From the NCBI GenBank assembly GCA_009746045.1, contig RPFO01000380.1:126001-166803 (forward strand): a stretch of DNA of 40,803 nucleotides, given 5' to 3'. Position 1 is the first letter of the stretch. Each line of letters starts with the position of its first letter. The stretch comes from Mesostigma viride. Its lineage: Eukaryota; Streptophyta; Mesostigmatophyceae; Mesostigmatales; Mesostigmataceae. The notes beneath the pieces were generated by a model that saw nothing but the letters and a program-made list of their open reading frames with translations, made no database searches and was not told the origin of the DNA. Below, in pieces: positions 18,625 through 31,785 of this stretch. The position numbers and the translations under genes were made by a program.

Positions 18625-20374
18625 GCATGGATGGGTGTAGTGGGGTGCTTGCATGCATGGATGGGTGTCATGGGGTGCTGGCATGCATGGATGGGTGTAG
18701 TGGGGTGCTGGCATGCGTGGATGGGTGTCATGGGGTGCTGGCATGCATGGATGGGTGTAGTGGGGTGCTGGCAAGCGTGGATGGGTGTCATGGGGTGCTG
18801 GCATGCATGGATGGGTGTCATGGGGTGCTGGCATGCATGGATGGGTGTAGTGGGGTGCTGGCAAGCGTGGATGGGTGTCATGGGGTGCTGGCATGCATGG
18901 ATGGGTGTCATGGGGTGCTGGCATGCATGGATGGGTGTGATGGGGTGCTGGCATGCGTGGATGGGTGTCATGGGGTGCTGGCATGCATGGATGGGTGTGA
19001 TGGGGTGCTGGCATGCATGGATGGGTGTAGTGGGGTGCTGGCAAGCGTGGATGGGTGTCATGGGGTGCTGGCATGCATGGATGGGTGTCATGGGGTGCTG
19101 GCATGCATGGATGGGTGTGATGGGGTGCTGGCATGCATGGATGGGTGTCATGGGGTGCTGGCATGCATGGATGGGTGTCATGGGGTGCTGGCATGCATGG
19201 ATGGGTGTCATGGGGTGCTGGCATGCATGGATGGGTGTAGTGGGGTGCTGGCATGCGTGGATGGGTGTCATGGGGTGCTGGCATGCATGGGTGGGTGTGA
19301 TGGGGTGCTGGCATGCATGGGTGGGTGTAGTGGGGTGCTGGCAAGCGTGGATGGGTGTCATGGGGTGCTGGCATGCATGGATGGGTGTGATGGGGTGCTG
19401 GCATGCATGGATGGGTGTCATGGGGTGCTGGCATGCATGGATGGGTGTGATGGGGTGCTGGCATGCATGGATGGGTGTCATGGGGTGCTGGCATGCATGG
19501 ATGGGTGTCATGGGGTGCTGGCATGCATGGATGGGTGTCATGGGGTGCTGGCATGCATGGATGGGTGTAGTGGGGTGCTGGCATGCGTGGATGGGTGTCA
19601 TGGGGTGCTGGCATGCATGGATGGGTGTGATGGGGTGCTGGCATGCATGGGTGGGTGTAGTGGGGTGCTGGCAAGCGTGGATGGGTGTCATGGGGTGCTG
19701 GCATGCATGGATGGGTGTCATGGGGTGCTGGCATGCATGGATGGGTGTGATGGGGTGCTGGCATGCATGGATGGGTGTCATGGGGTGCTGGCATGCATGG
19801 ATGGGTGTAGTGGGGTGCTGGCATGCATGGGTGGGTGTGATGGGGTGCTGGCATGCATGGATGGGTGTAATGGGGCGCTGGCATGCATGGATGGGTGTCA
19901 TGGGGCGCTGGCATGCATGGATGGGTGTCATGGGGTGCTGGCATGCGTGGATGGGTGTAGTGGGGTGCTGGCATGCATGGATGGGTGAAGTGGGGTGCTG
20001 GCATGCGTGGATGGGTGTAGTGGGGTGCTGGCATGCATGGATGGGTGAAGTGGGGTGCTGGCATGCGTGGATGGGTGTAGTGGGGTGCTGGCATGCGTGG
20101 ATGGGTGTGATGGGGTGCTGGCATGCATGGATGGGTGTGATGGGGTGCTGGCATGCATGGGTGGGTGTAGTGGGGTGCTGGCAAGCGTGGATGGGTGTCA
20201 TGGGGTGCTGGCATGCATGGATGGGTGTGATGGGGTGCTGGCATGCATGGATGGGTGTGATGGGGTGCTGGCATGCATGGATGGGTGAAGTGGGGTGCTG
20301 GCATGCGTGGATGGGTGTAGTGGGGTGCTGGCATGCGTGGATGGGTGTCATGGGGTGCTGGCATGCATGGATGG

Positions 20375-20597
20375 TTAATAACGTCAACGTCCTTGCTGCT
20401 TCCTTTGGTGCTTGATCTGCCTTGGTGTCGTGCCTCCGTTGGGTGGCCGGTGGTCACGGGATGCACAAACGGGAACGCTATCAGTTTTCGTCCCCCCGCC
20501 GCCGCTGCCCCAGGCCGGCCCCTGTTTCCAAGAAAAAAAGAAAAAAGGTACGAATGGCAGCCCCACTTATTCATTTGTTGGAATCAATGCATTATTG
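20375..20597 (+). repeat. satellite spacer copy 3
   Basis: 223 bp. One base shorter in the C-run before TGTTTCC and one in the A-run. This two-base loss shifts the 4280-bp repeat offset to 4278 bp. Confidence 0.95.
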
Positions 20598-22677
20598 GCA
20601 TGGATGGGTGTAGTGGGGTGCTTGCATGCATGGATGGGTGTCATGGGGTGCTGGCATGCATGGATGGGTGTAGTGGGGTGCTGGCATGCGTGGATGGGTG
20701 TCATGGGGTGCTGGCATGCATGGATGGGTGTCATGGGGTGCTGGCATGCATGGATGGGTGTCATGGGGTGCTGGCATGCATGGATGGGTGTCATGGGGTG
20801 CTGGCATGCATGGATGGGTGTCATGGGGTGCTGGCATGCATGGATGGGTGTGATGGGGTGCTGGCATGCATGGATGGGTGTCATGGGGTGCTGGCATGCA
20901 TGGATGGGTGTCATGGGGTGCTGGCATGCGTGGATGGGTGTAGTGGGGTGCTGGCATGCATGGATGGGTGAAGTGGGGTGCTGGCATGCGTGGATGGGTG
21001 TAGTGGGGTGCTGGCATGCATGGATGGGTGAAGTGGGGTGCTGGCATGCATGGATGGGTGAAGTGGGGTGCTGGCAAGCGTGGATGGGTGTCATGGGGTG
21101 CTGGCATGCATGGATGGGTGTCATGGGGTGCTGGCATGCATGGATGGGTGTCATGGGGTGCTGGCATGCATGGATGGGTGTGATGGGGTGCTGGCATGCA
21201 TGGATGGGTGTCATGGGGTGCTGGCATGCATGGATGGGTGTCATGGGGTGCTGGCATGCATGGATGGGTGTCATGGGGTGCTGGCATGCATGGATGGGTG
21301 TAGTGGGGTGCTGGCATGCGTGGATGGGTGTCATGGGGTGCTGGCATGCATGGATGGGTGTGATGGGGTGCTGGCATGCATGGGTGGGTGTAGTGGGGTG
21401 CTGGCAAGCGTGGATGGGTGTCATGGGGTGCTGGCATGCATGGATGGGTGTGATGGGGTGCTGGCATGCATGGATGGGTGTCATGGGGTGCTGGCATGCA
21501 TGGATGGGTGTCATGGGGTGCTGGCATGCATGGATGGGTGTAGTGGGGTGCTGGCATGCATGGATGGGTGTAATGGGGCGCTGGCATGCATGGATGGGTG
21601 TCATGGGGCGCTGGCATGCATGGATGGGTGTCATGGGGTGCTGGCATGCGTGGATGGGTGTAGTGGGGTGCTGGCATGCATGGATGGGTGAAGTGGGGTG
21701 CTGGCATGCGTGGATGGGTGTAGTGGGGTGCTGGCATGCATGGATGGGTGAAGTGGGGTGCTGGCATGCGTGGATGGGTGTAGTGGGGTGCTGGCATGCG
21801 TGGATGGGTGTCATGGGGTGCTGGCATGCATGGATGGGTGTGATGGGGTGCTGGCATGCATGGGTGGGTGTAGTGGGGTGCTGGCAAGCGTGGATGGGTG
21901 TCATGGGGTGCTGGCATGCATGGATGGGTGTGATGGGGTGCTGGCATGCATGGATGGGTGTGATGGGGTGCTGGCATGCATGGATGGGTGTAGTGGGGTG
22001 CTGGCATGCGTGGATGGGTGTCATGGGGTGCTGGCATGCATGGATGGGTGTGATGGGGTGCTGGCATGCATGGGTGGGTGTAGTGGGGTGCTGGCAAGCG
22101 TGGATGGGTGTCATGGGGTGCTGGCATGCATGGATGGGTGTGATGGGGTGCTGGCATGCATGGATGGGTGTCATGGGGTGCTGGCATGCATGGATGGGTG
22201 TCATGGGGTGCTGGCATGCATGGATGGGTGTAGTGGGGTGCTGGCATGCATGGATGGGTGTAATGGGGCGCTGGCATGCATGGATCGGTGTCATGGGGCG
22301 CTGGCATGCATGGATGGGTGTCATGGGGTGCTGGCATGCGTGGATGGGTGTAGTGGGGTGCTGGCATGCATGGATGGGTGAAGTGGGGTGCTGGCATGCG
22401 TGGATGGGTGTAGTGGGGTGCTGGCATGCATGGATGGGTGAAGTGGGGTGCTGGCATGCGTGGATGGGTGTAGTGGGGTGCTGGCAAGCGTGGATGGGTG
22501 TCATGGGGTGCTGGCATGCATGGATGGGTGTGATGGGGTGCTGGCATGCATGGATGGGTGTGATGGGGTGCTGGCATGCATGGATGGGTGAAGTGGGGTG
22601 CTGGCATGCGTGGATGGGTGTAGTGGGGTGCTGGCATGCGTGGATGGGTGTCATGGGGTGCTGGCATGCATGGATGG

Positions 22678-22902
22678 TTAATAACGTCAACGTCCTTGCT
22701 GCTTCCTTTGGTGCTTGATCTGCCTTGGTGTCGTGCCTCCGTTGGGTGGCCGGTGGTCACGGGATGCACAAACGGGAACGCTATCAGTTTTCGTCCCCCC
22801 GCCGCCGCTGCCCCAGGCCGGCCCCCTGTTTCCAAGAAAAAAAGAAAAAAAGGTACGAATGGCAGCCCCACTTATTCATTTGTTGGAATCAATGCATTAT
22901 TG
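22678..22902 (+). repeat. satellite spacer copy 4
   Basis: 225 bp, matching copies 1 and 2. The block before it (20598-22677) matches the block at 16320-18399 at an offset of 4278 bp. Confidence 0.95.
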
Positions 22903-23662
22903 GCATGGATGGGTGTAGTGGGGTGCTTGCATGCATGGATGGGTGTCATGGGGTGCTGGCATGCATGGATGGGTGTAGTGGGGTGCTGGCGTGCGTGGAT
23001 GGGTGTCATGGGGTGCTGGCATGCATGGATGGGTGTCATGGGGTGCTGGCATGCATGGATGGGTGTCATGGGGTGCTGGCATGCATGGATGGGTGTCATG
23101 GGGTGCTGGCATGCATGGATGGGTGTCATGGGGTGCTGGCATGCATGGATGGGTGTGATGGGGTGCTGGCATGCATGGATGGGTGTCATGGGGTGCTGGC
23201 ATGCATGGATGGGTGTCATGGGGTGCTGGCATGCGTGGATGGGTGTAGTGGGGTGCTGGCATGCATGGATGGGTGAAGTGGGGTGCTGGCATGCGTGGAT
23301 GGGTGTAGTGGGGTGCTGGCATGCATGGATGGGTGAAGTGGGGTGCTGGCATGCGTGGATGGGTGTAGTGGGGTGCTGGCATGCGTGGATGGGTGTCATG
23401 GGGTGCTGGCATGCATGGATGGGTGTGATGGGGTGCTGGCATGCATGGGTGGGTGTAGTGGGGTGCTGGCAAGCGTGGATGGGTGTCATGGGGTGCTGGC
23501 ATGCATGGATGGGTGTGATGGGGTGCTGGCATGCATGGATGGGTGTGATGGGGTGCTGGCATGCATGGATGGGTGAAGTGGGGTGCTGGCATGCGTGGAT
23601 GGGTGTAGTGGGGTGCTGGCATGCGTGGATGGGTGTCATGGGGTGCTGGCATGCATGGATGG

Positions 23663-23888
23663 TTAATAACGTCAACGTCCTTGCTGCTTCCTTTGGTGCT
23701 TGATCTGCCTTGGTGTCGTGCCTCCGTTGGGTGGCCGGTGGTCACGGGATGCACAAACGGGAACGCTATCAGTTTTCGTCCCCCCGCCGCCGCTGCCCCA
23801 GGCCGGCCCCCTGTTTCCAAGAAAAAAAGCAAAAAAAGGTACGAATGGCAGCCCCACTTATTCATTTGTTGGAATCAATGCATTATTG
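23663..23888 (+). repeat. satellite spacer copy 5
   Basis: 226 bp. The A-rich run has a C interruption (AAAAAAAGCAAAAAAAGG). It is preceded by a short block of 25 units. Confidence 0.95.
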
Positions 23889-24289
23889 GCATGGATGGGT
23901 GTAGTGGGGTGCTTGCATGCATGGATGGGTGTCATGGGGTGCTGGCATGCATGGATGGGTGTAGTGGGGTGCTGGCATGCGTGGATGGGTGTCATGGGGT
24001 GCTGGCATGCATGGATGGGTGTCATGGGGTGCTGGCATGCATGGATGGGTGTCATGGGGTGCTGGCATGCATGGATGGGTGTCATGGGGTGCTGGCATGC
24101 ATGGATGGGTGTCATGGGGTGCTGGCATGCATGGATGGGTGTGATGGGGTGCTGGCATGCATGGATGGGTGTCATGGGGTGCTGGCATGCATGGATGGGT
24201 GAAGTGGGGTGCTGGCATGCGTGGATGGGTGTAGTGGGGTGCTGGCATGCGTGGATGGGTGTCATGGGGTGCTGGCATGCATGGATGGG

Positions 24290-24512
24290 TAATAACGTCA
24301 ACGTCCTTGCTGCTTCCTTTGGTGCTTGATCTGCCTTGGTGTCGTGCCTCCGTTGGGTGGCCGGTGGTCACGGGATGCACAAACGGGAACGCTATCAGTT
24401 TTCGTCCCCCCGCCGCCGCTGCCCCAGGCCGGCCCCCTGTTTCCAAGAAAAAAGAAAAAAAGGTACGAATGGCAGCCCCACTTATTCATTTGTTGGAATC
24501 AATGCATTATTG
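24290..24512 (+). repeat. satellite spacer copy 6
   Basis: 223 bp. The left junction reads GATGGGTAATAACG instead of GATGGTTAATAACG. Preceded by the shortest block (13 units). The block after it begins with GA-type units, which differs from copies 1-5. Confidence 0.95.
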
Positions 24513-26562
24513 GCATGGATGGGTGTGATGGGGTGCTGGCATGCATGGATGGGTGTGATGGGGTGCTGGCATGCATGGATGGGTGTCATGGGGTGCTGGC
24601 ATGAATGGATGGGTGTGATGGGGTGCTGGCATGCATGGGTGGGTGTAGTGGGGTGCTGGCAAGCGTGGATGGGTGTCATGGGGTGCTGGCATGCATGGAT
24701 GGGTGTCATGGGGTGCTGGCATGCATGGATGGGTGTGATGGGGTGCTGGCATGCATGGATGGGTGTCATGGGGTGCTGGCATGCATGGATGGGTGTAGTG
24801 GGGTGCTGGCAAGCGTGGATGGGTGTCATGGGGTGCTGGCATGCATGGATGGGTGTCATGGGGTGCTGGCATGCATGGATGGGTGTCATGGGGTGCTGGC
24901 ATGCATGGATGGGTGTAGTGGGGTGCTGGCATGCGTGGATGGGTGTCATGGGGTGCTGGCATGCATGGATGGGTGTCATGGGGTGCTGGCATGCATGGAT
25001 GGGTGTCATGGGGTGCTGGCATGCATGGATGGGTGTAGTGGGGTGCTGGCAAGCGTGGATGGGTGTCATGGGGTGCTGGCATGCATGGATGGGTGTCATG
25101 GGGTGCTGGCATGCATGGATGGGTGTGATGGGGTGCTGGCATGCATGGATGGGTGTCATGGGGTGCTGGCATGCATGGATGGGTGTCATGGGGTGCTGGC
25201 ATGCATGGATGGGTGTCATGGGGTGCTGGCATGCATGGATGGGTGTAGTGGGGTGCTGGCATGCGTGGATGGGTGTCATGGGGTGCTGGCATGCATGGAT
25301 GGGTGTGATGGGGTGCTGGCATGCATGGGTGGGTGTGATGGGGTGCTGGCATGCATGGATGGGTGTCATGGGGTGCTGGCATGCATGGATGGGTGTCATG
25401 GGGTGCTGGCATGCATGGATGGGTGTCATGGGGTGCTGGCATGCATGGATGGGTGTAGTGGGGTGCTGGCATGCGTGGATGGGTGTCATGGGGTGCTGGC
25501 ATGCATGGATGGGTGTGATGGGGTGCTGGCATGCATGGGTGGGTGTGATGGGGTGCTGGCATGCATGGATGGGTGTGATGGGGTGCTGGCATGCATGGAT
25601 GGGTGTCATGGGGTGCTGGCATGCATGGATGGGTGTGATGGGGTGCTGGCATGCATGGATGGGTGTAGTGGGGTGCTGGCATGCATGGATGGGTGTGATG
25701 GGGTGCTGGCATGCATGGGTGGGTGTGATGGGGTGCTGGCATGCATGGATGGGTGTCATGGGGTGCTGGCATGCATGGATGGGTGTCATGGGGTGCTGGC
25801 ATGCATGGATGGGTGTCATGGGGTGCTGGCATGCATGGATGGGTGTAGTGGGGTGCTGGCATGCGTGGATGGGTGTCATGGGGTGCTGGCATGCATGGAT
25901 GGGTGTGATGGGGTGCTGGCATGCATGGGTGGGTGTGATGGGGTGCTGGCATGCATGGATGGGTGTGATGGGGTGCTGGCATGCATGGATGGGTGTCATG
26001 GGGTGCTGGCATGCATGGATGGGTGTGATGGGGTGCTGGCATGCATGGATGGGTGTAGTGGGGTGCTGGCATGCATGGATGGGTGTGATGGGGTGCTGGC
26101 ATGCATGGATGGGTGTAGTGGGGTGCTGGCAAGCGTGGATGGGTGTCATGGGGTGCTGGCATGCATGGATGGGTGTAGTGGGGTGCTTGCATGCATGGAT
26201 GGGTGTCATGGGGTGCTGGCATGCATGGATGGGTGTAGTGGGGTGCTGGCATGCGTGGATGGGTGTCATGGGGTGCTGGCATGCATGGATGGGTGTCATG
26301 GGGTGCTGGCATGCATGGATGGGTGTCATGGGGTGCTGGCATGCATGGATGGGTGTCATGGGGTGCTGGCATGCATGGATGGGTGTCATGGGGTGCTGGC
26401 ATGCATGGATGGGTGTGATGGGGTGCTGGCATGCATGGATGGGTGTCATGGGGTGCTGGCATGCATGGATGGGTGAAGTGGGGTGCTGGCATGCGTGGAT
26501 GGGTGTAGTGGGGTGCTGGCATGCGTGGATGGGTGTCATGGGGTGCTGGCATGCATGGATGG

Positions 26563-26787
26563 TTAATAACGTCAACGTCCTTGCTGCTTCCTTTGGTGCT
26601 TGATCTGCCTTGGTGTCGTGCCTCCGTTGGGTGGCCGGTGGTCACGGGATGCACAAACGGGAACGCTATCAGTTTTCGTCCCCCCGCCGCCGCTGCCCCA
26701 GGCCGGCCCCCTGTTTCCAAGAAAAAAAGAAAAAAAGGTACGAATGGCAGCCCCACTTATTCATTTGTTGGAATCAATGCATTATTG
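26563..26787 (+). repeat. satellite spacer copy 7
   Basis: 225 bp, as copy 1. Followed by a block opening with two GA-type units, like those after copies 6 and 8. Confidence 0.95.
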
Positions 26788-29077
26788 GCATGGATGGGTG
26801 TGATGGGGTGCTGGCATGCATGGATGGGTGTGATGGGGTGCTGGCATGCGTGGATGGGTGTCATGGGGTGCTGGCATGCATGGATGGGTGTGATGGGGTG
26901 CTGGCATGCATGGGTGGGTGTAGTGGGGTGCTGGCAAGCGTGGATGGGTGTCATGGGGTGCTGGCATGCATGGATGGGTGTCATGGGGTGCTGGCATGCA
27001 TGGATGGGTGTGATGGGGTGCTGGCATGCATGGATGGGTGTCATGGGGTGCTGGCATGCATGGATGGGTGTAGTGGGGTGCTGGCAAGCGTGGATGGGTG
27101 TGATGGGGTGCTGGCATGCATGGATGGGTGTCATGGGGTGCTGGCATGCATGGATGGGTGTCATGGGGTGCTGGCATGCATGGATGGGTGTAGTGGGGTG
27201 CTGGCATGCGTGGATGGGTGTCATGGGGTGCTGGCATGCATGGATGGGTGTCATGGGGTGCTGGCATGCATGGATGGGTGTCATGGGGTGCTGGCATGCA
27301 TGGATGGGTGTAGTGGGGTGCTGGCAAGCGTGGATGGGTGTCATGGGGTGCTGGCATGCATGGATGGGTGTCATGGGGTGCTGGCATGCATGGATGGGTG
27401 TGATGGGGTGCTGGCATGCATGGATGGGTGTCATGGGGTGCTGGCATGCATGGATGGGTGTCATGGGGTGCTGGCATGCATGGATGGGTGTCATGGGGTG
27501 CTGGCATGCATGGATGGGTGTAGTGGGGTGCTGGCATGCGTGGATGGGTGTCATGGGGTGCTGGCATGCATGGATGGGTGTGATGGGGTGCTGGCATGCA
27601 TGGGTGGGTGTGATGGGGTGCTGGCATGCATGGATGGGTGTCATGGGGTGCTGGCATGCATGGATGGGTGTGATGGGGTGCTGGCATGCATGGGTGGGTG
27701 TAGTGGGGTGCTGGCAAGCGTGGATGGGTGTAGTGGGGTGCTGGCATGCGTGGATGGGTGTCATGGGGTGCTGGCATGCGTGGATGGGTGTAGTGGGGTG
27801 CTGGCATGCGTGGATGGGTGTCATGGGGTGCTGGCATGCATGGATGGGTGTAGTGGGGTGCTGGCATGCGTGGATGGGTGTCATGGGGTGCTGGCATGCA
27901 TGGATGGGTGTGATGGGGTGCTGGCATGCATGGGTGGGTGTGATGGGGTGCTGGCATGCATGGATGGGTGTCATGGGGTGCTGGCATGCATGGATGGGTG
28001 TGATGGGGTGCTGGCATGCATGGATGGGTGTGATGGGGTGCTGGCATGCATGGGTGGGTGTGATGGGGTGCTGGCATGCATGGATGGGTGTGATGGGGTG
28101 CTGGCATGCATGGATGGGTGTCATGGGGTGCTGGCATGCATGGATGGGTGTGATGGGGTGCTGGCATGCATGGATGGGTGTAGTGGGGTGCTGGCATGCA
28201 TGGATGGGTGTGATGGGGTGCTGGCATGCATGGGTGGGTGTGATGGGGTGCTGGCATGCATGGATGGGTGTCATGGGGTGCTGGCATGCATGGATGGGTG
28301 TCATGGGGTGCTGGCATGCATGGATGGGTGTCATGGGGTGCTGGCATGCATGGATGGGTGTAGTGGGGTGCTGGCATGCGTGGATGGGTGTCATGGGGTG
28401 CTGGCATGCATGGATGGGTGTGATGGGGTGCTGGCATGCATGGGTGGGTGTGATGGGGTGCTGGCATGCATGGATGGGTGTGATGGGGTGCTGGCATGCA
28501 TGGATGGGTGTCATGGGGTGCTGGCATGCATGGATGGGTGTGATGGGGTGCTGGCATGCATGGATGGGTGTAGTGGGGTGCTGGCATGCATGGATGGGTG
28601 TGATGGGGTGCTGGCATGCATGGATGGGTGTAGTGGGGTGCTGGCAAGCGTGGATGGGTGTCATGGGGTGCTGGCATGCATGGATGGGTGTAGTGGGGTG
28701 CTTGCATGCATGGATGGGTGTCATGGGGTGCTGGCATGCATGGATGGGTGTAGTGGGGTGCTGGCATGCGTGGATGGGTGTCATGGGGTGCTGGCATGCA
28801 TGGATGGGTGTCATGGGGTGCTGGCATGCATGGATGGGTGTCATGGGGTGCTGGCATGCATGGATGGGTGTCATGGGGTGCTGGCATGCATGGATGGGTG
28901 TCATGGGGTGCTGGCATGCATGGATGGGTGTGATGGGGTGCTGGCATGCATGGATGGGTGTCATGGGGTGCTGGCATGCATGGATGGGTGAAGTGGGGTG
29001 CTGGCATGCGTGGATGGGTGTAGTGGGGTGCTGGCATGCGTGGATGGGTGTCATGGGGTGCTGGCATGCATGGATGG

Positions 29078-29301
29078 TTAATAACGTCAACGTCCTTGCT
29101 GCTTCCTTTGGTGCTTGATCTGCCTTGGTGTCGTGCCTCCGTTGGGTGGCCGGTGGTCACGGGATGCACAAACGGGAACGCTATCAGTTTTCGTCCCCCG
29201 CCGCCGCTGCCCCAGGCCGGCCCCCTGTTTCCAAGAAAAAAAGAAAAAAAGGTACGAATGGCAGCCCCACTTATTCATTTGTTGGAATCAATGCATTATT
29301 G
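29078..29301 (+). repeat. satellite spacer copy 8
   Basis: 224 bp; one C missing in the CCCCCC run before GCCGCC. Lies 2515 bp after copy 7. Confidence 0.95.
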
Positions 29302-31590
29302 GCATGGATGGGTGTGATGGGGTGCTGGCATGCATGGATGGGTGTGATGGGGTGCTGGCATGCGTGGATGGGTGTCATGGGGTGCTGGCATGCATGGATG
29401 GGTGTGATGGGGTGCTGGCATGCATGGGTGGGTGTAGTGGGGTGCTGGCAAGCGTGGATGGGTGTCATGGGGTGCTGGCATGCATGGATGGGTGTCATGG
29501 GGTGCTGGCATGCATGGATGGGTGTGATGGGGTGCTGGCATGCATGGATGGGTGTCATGGGGTGCTGGCATGCATGGATGGGTGTAGTGGGGTGCTGGCA
29601 AGCGTGGATGGGTGTGATGGGGTGCTGGCATGCATGGATGGGTGTCATGGGGTGCTGGCATGCATGGATGGGTGTCATGGGGTGCTGGCATGCATGGATG
29701 GGTGTAGTGGGGTGCTGGCATGCGTGGATGGGTGTCATGGGGTGCTGGCATGCATGGATGGGTGTCATGGGGTGCTGGCATGCATGGATGGGTGTCATGG
29801 GGTGCTGGCATGCATGGATGGGTGTAGTGGGGTGCTGGCAAGCGTGGATGGGTGTCATGGGGTGCTGGCATGCATGGATGGGTGTCATGGGGTGCTGGCA
29901 TGCATGGATGGGTGTGATGGGGTGCTGGCATGCATGGATGGGTGTCATGGGGTGCTGGCATGCATGGATGGGTGTCATGGGGTGCTGGCATGCATGGATG
30001 GGTGTCATGGGGTGCTGGCATGCATGGATGGGTGTAGTGGGGTGCTGGCATGCGTGGATGGGTGTCATGGGGTGCTGGCATGCATGGATGGGTGTGATGG
30101 GGTGCTGGCATGCATGGGTGGGTGTGATGGGGTGCTGGCATGCATGGATGGGTGTCATGGGGTGCTGGCATGCATGGATGGGTGTCATGGGGTGCTGGCA
30201 TGCATGGATGGGTGTCATGGGGTGCTGGCATGCATGGATGGGTGTAGTGGGGTGCTGGCATGCGTGGATGGGTGTCATGGGGTGCTGGCATGCATGGATG
30301 GGTGTGATGGGGTGCTGGCATGCATGGGTGGGTGTGATGGGGTGCTGGCATGCATGGATGGGTGTGATGGGGTGCTGGCATGCATGGATGGGTGTCATGG
30401 GGTGCTGGCATGCATGGATGGGTGTGATGGGGTGCTGGCATGCATGGATGGGTGTAGTGGGGTGCTGGCATGCATGGATGGGTGTGATGGGGTGCTGGCA
30501 TGCATGGTGGGTGTGATGGGGTGCTGGCATGCATGGATGGGTGTCATGGGGTGCTGGCATGCATGGATGGGTGTCATGGGGTGCTGGCATGCATGGATGG
30601 GTGTCATGGGGTGCTGGCATGCATGGATGGGTGTAGTGGGGTGCTGGCATGCGTGGATGGGTGTCATGGGGTGCTGGCATGCATGGATGGGTGTGATGGG
30701 GTGCTGGCATGCATGGGTGGGTGTGATGGGGTGCTGGCATGCATGGATGGGTGTGATGGGGTGCTGGCATGCATGGATGGGTGTCATGGGGTGCTGGCAT
30801 GCATGGATGGGTGTGATGGGGTGCTGGCATGCATGGATGGGTGTAGTGGGGTGCTGGCATGCATGGATGGGTGTGATGGGGTGCTGGCATGCATGGATGG
30901 GTGTAGTGGGGTGCTGGCAAGCGTGGATGGGTGTCATGGGGTGCTGGCATGCATGGATGGGTGTCATGGGGTGCTGGCATGCATGGATGGGTGTCATGGG
31001 GTGCTGGCATGCATGGATGGGTGTCATGGGGTGCTGGCATGCATGGATGGGTGTCATGGGGTGCTGGCATGCATGGATGGGTGTCATGGGGTGCTGGCAT
31101 GCATGGATGGGTGTCATGGGGTGCTGGCATGCATGGATGGGTGTCATGGGGTGCTGGCATGCATGGATGGGTGTCATGGGGTGCTGGCATGCATGGATGG
31201 GTGTCATGGGGTGCTGGCATGCATGGATTGGTGTCATGGGGTGCTGGCATGCATGGATGGGTGTCATGGGGTGCTGGCATGCATGGATGGGTGTCATGGG
31301 GTGCTGGCATGCATGGATGGGTGTAGTGGGGTGCTGGCATGCATGGATGGGTGTAATGGGGCGCTGGCATGCATGGATGGGTGTCATGGGGTGCTGGCAT
31401 GCGTGGATGGGTGTAGTGGGGTGCTGGCATGCATGGATGGGTGAAGTGGGGTGCTGGCATGCGTGGATGGGTGTAGTGGGGTGCTGGCATGCATGGATGG
31501 GTGAAGTGGGGTGCTGGCATGCGTGGATGGGTGTAGTGGGGTGCTGGCATGCGTGGATGGGTGTCATGGGGTGCTGGCATGCATGGATGG

Positions 31591-31785
31591 TTAATAACGT
31601 CAACGTCCTTGCTGCTTCCTTTGGTGCTTGATCTGCCTTGGTGTTGTGCCTCCGTTTGGTGGCCGGTGGTCACGGGATGCACAAACGGGAACGCTATCAG
31701 TTTTCGTCCACCCGCCGCCGCTGCCCCAGGCCGGCCCCCTGTTTACAAGAAAAAAAGAAAAAAAGGTACGAATGGCAGCCCCCCC
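31591..31785 (+). repeat. satellite spacer copy 9 (terminal, truncated and variant)
   Basis: About 195 bp. It has GTGTTGTGCCTCCGTTTGG and TCCACCCGCCGCCG, where internal copies read GTGTCGTGCCTCCGTTGGG and TCCCCCCGCCGCCG. CTCCGTTTGG and CCACCCGCCGCCG are shared with the diverged locus at 13846-13920. After GGTACGAATGGCAGCC it fuses into the flank-type units. Confidence 0.93.

Larger units (their letters stand above)
14491..31590 (+). repeat. composite minisatellite: nine blocks of a 30-bp unit plus eight internal ~225-bp spacers
   Basis: The unit reads GCATGCATGGATGGGTGT, then a variable dinucleotide (CA, GA, AG, rarely AA), then TGGGGTGCTG. Variants include GCATGCGTGG, GCATGCATGGGTGG, GCAAGCGTGG, GGTGAAGTGG and TGGGGCGCTG. 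Blocks: 14491-16094 (~53 units), 16320-18399 (69), 18625-20374 (58), 20598-22677 (69), 22903-23662 (25), 23889-24289 (13), 24513-26562 (68), 26788-29077 (76) and 29302-31590 (76): about 15.3 kb and 510 units. A 30-bp period keeps reading frame, so 500-860-codon open frames exist on both strands (peptide repeats MGVMGCWHAW, MDGCHGVLAC, CMPAPHDTHP, ACQHPMTPIH). I do not call them genes. Confidence 0.97.

Noticed and set aside
14483-31631. Open frames of 190-865 codons on both strands through the satellite
   Set aside because: They arise because the 30-bp unit has no stop in five frames. They overlap each other in all frames and have no start context or domain, so they are not annotated as genes.
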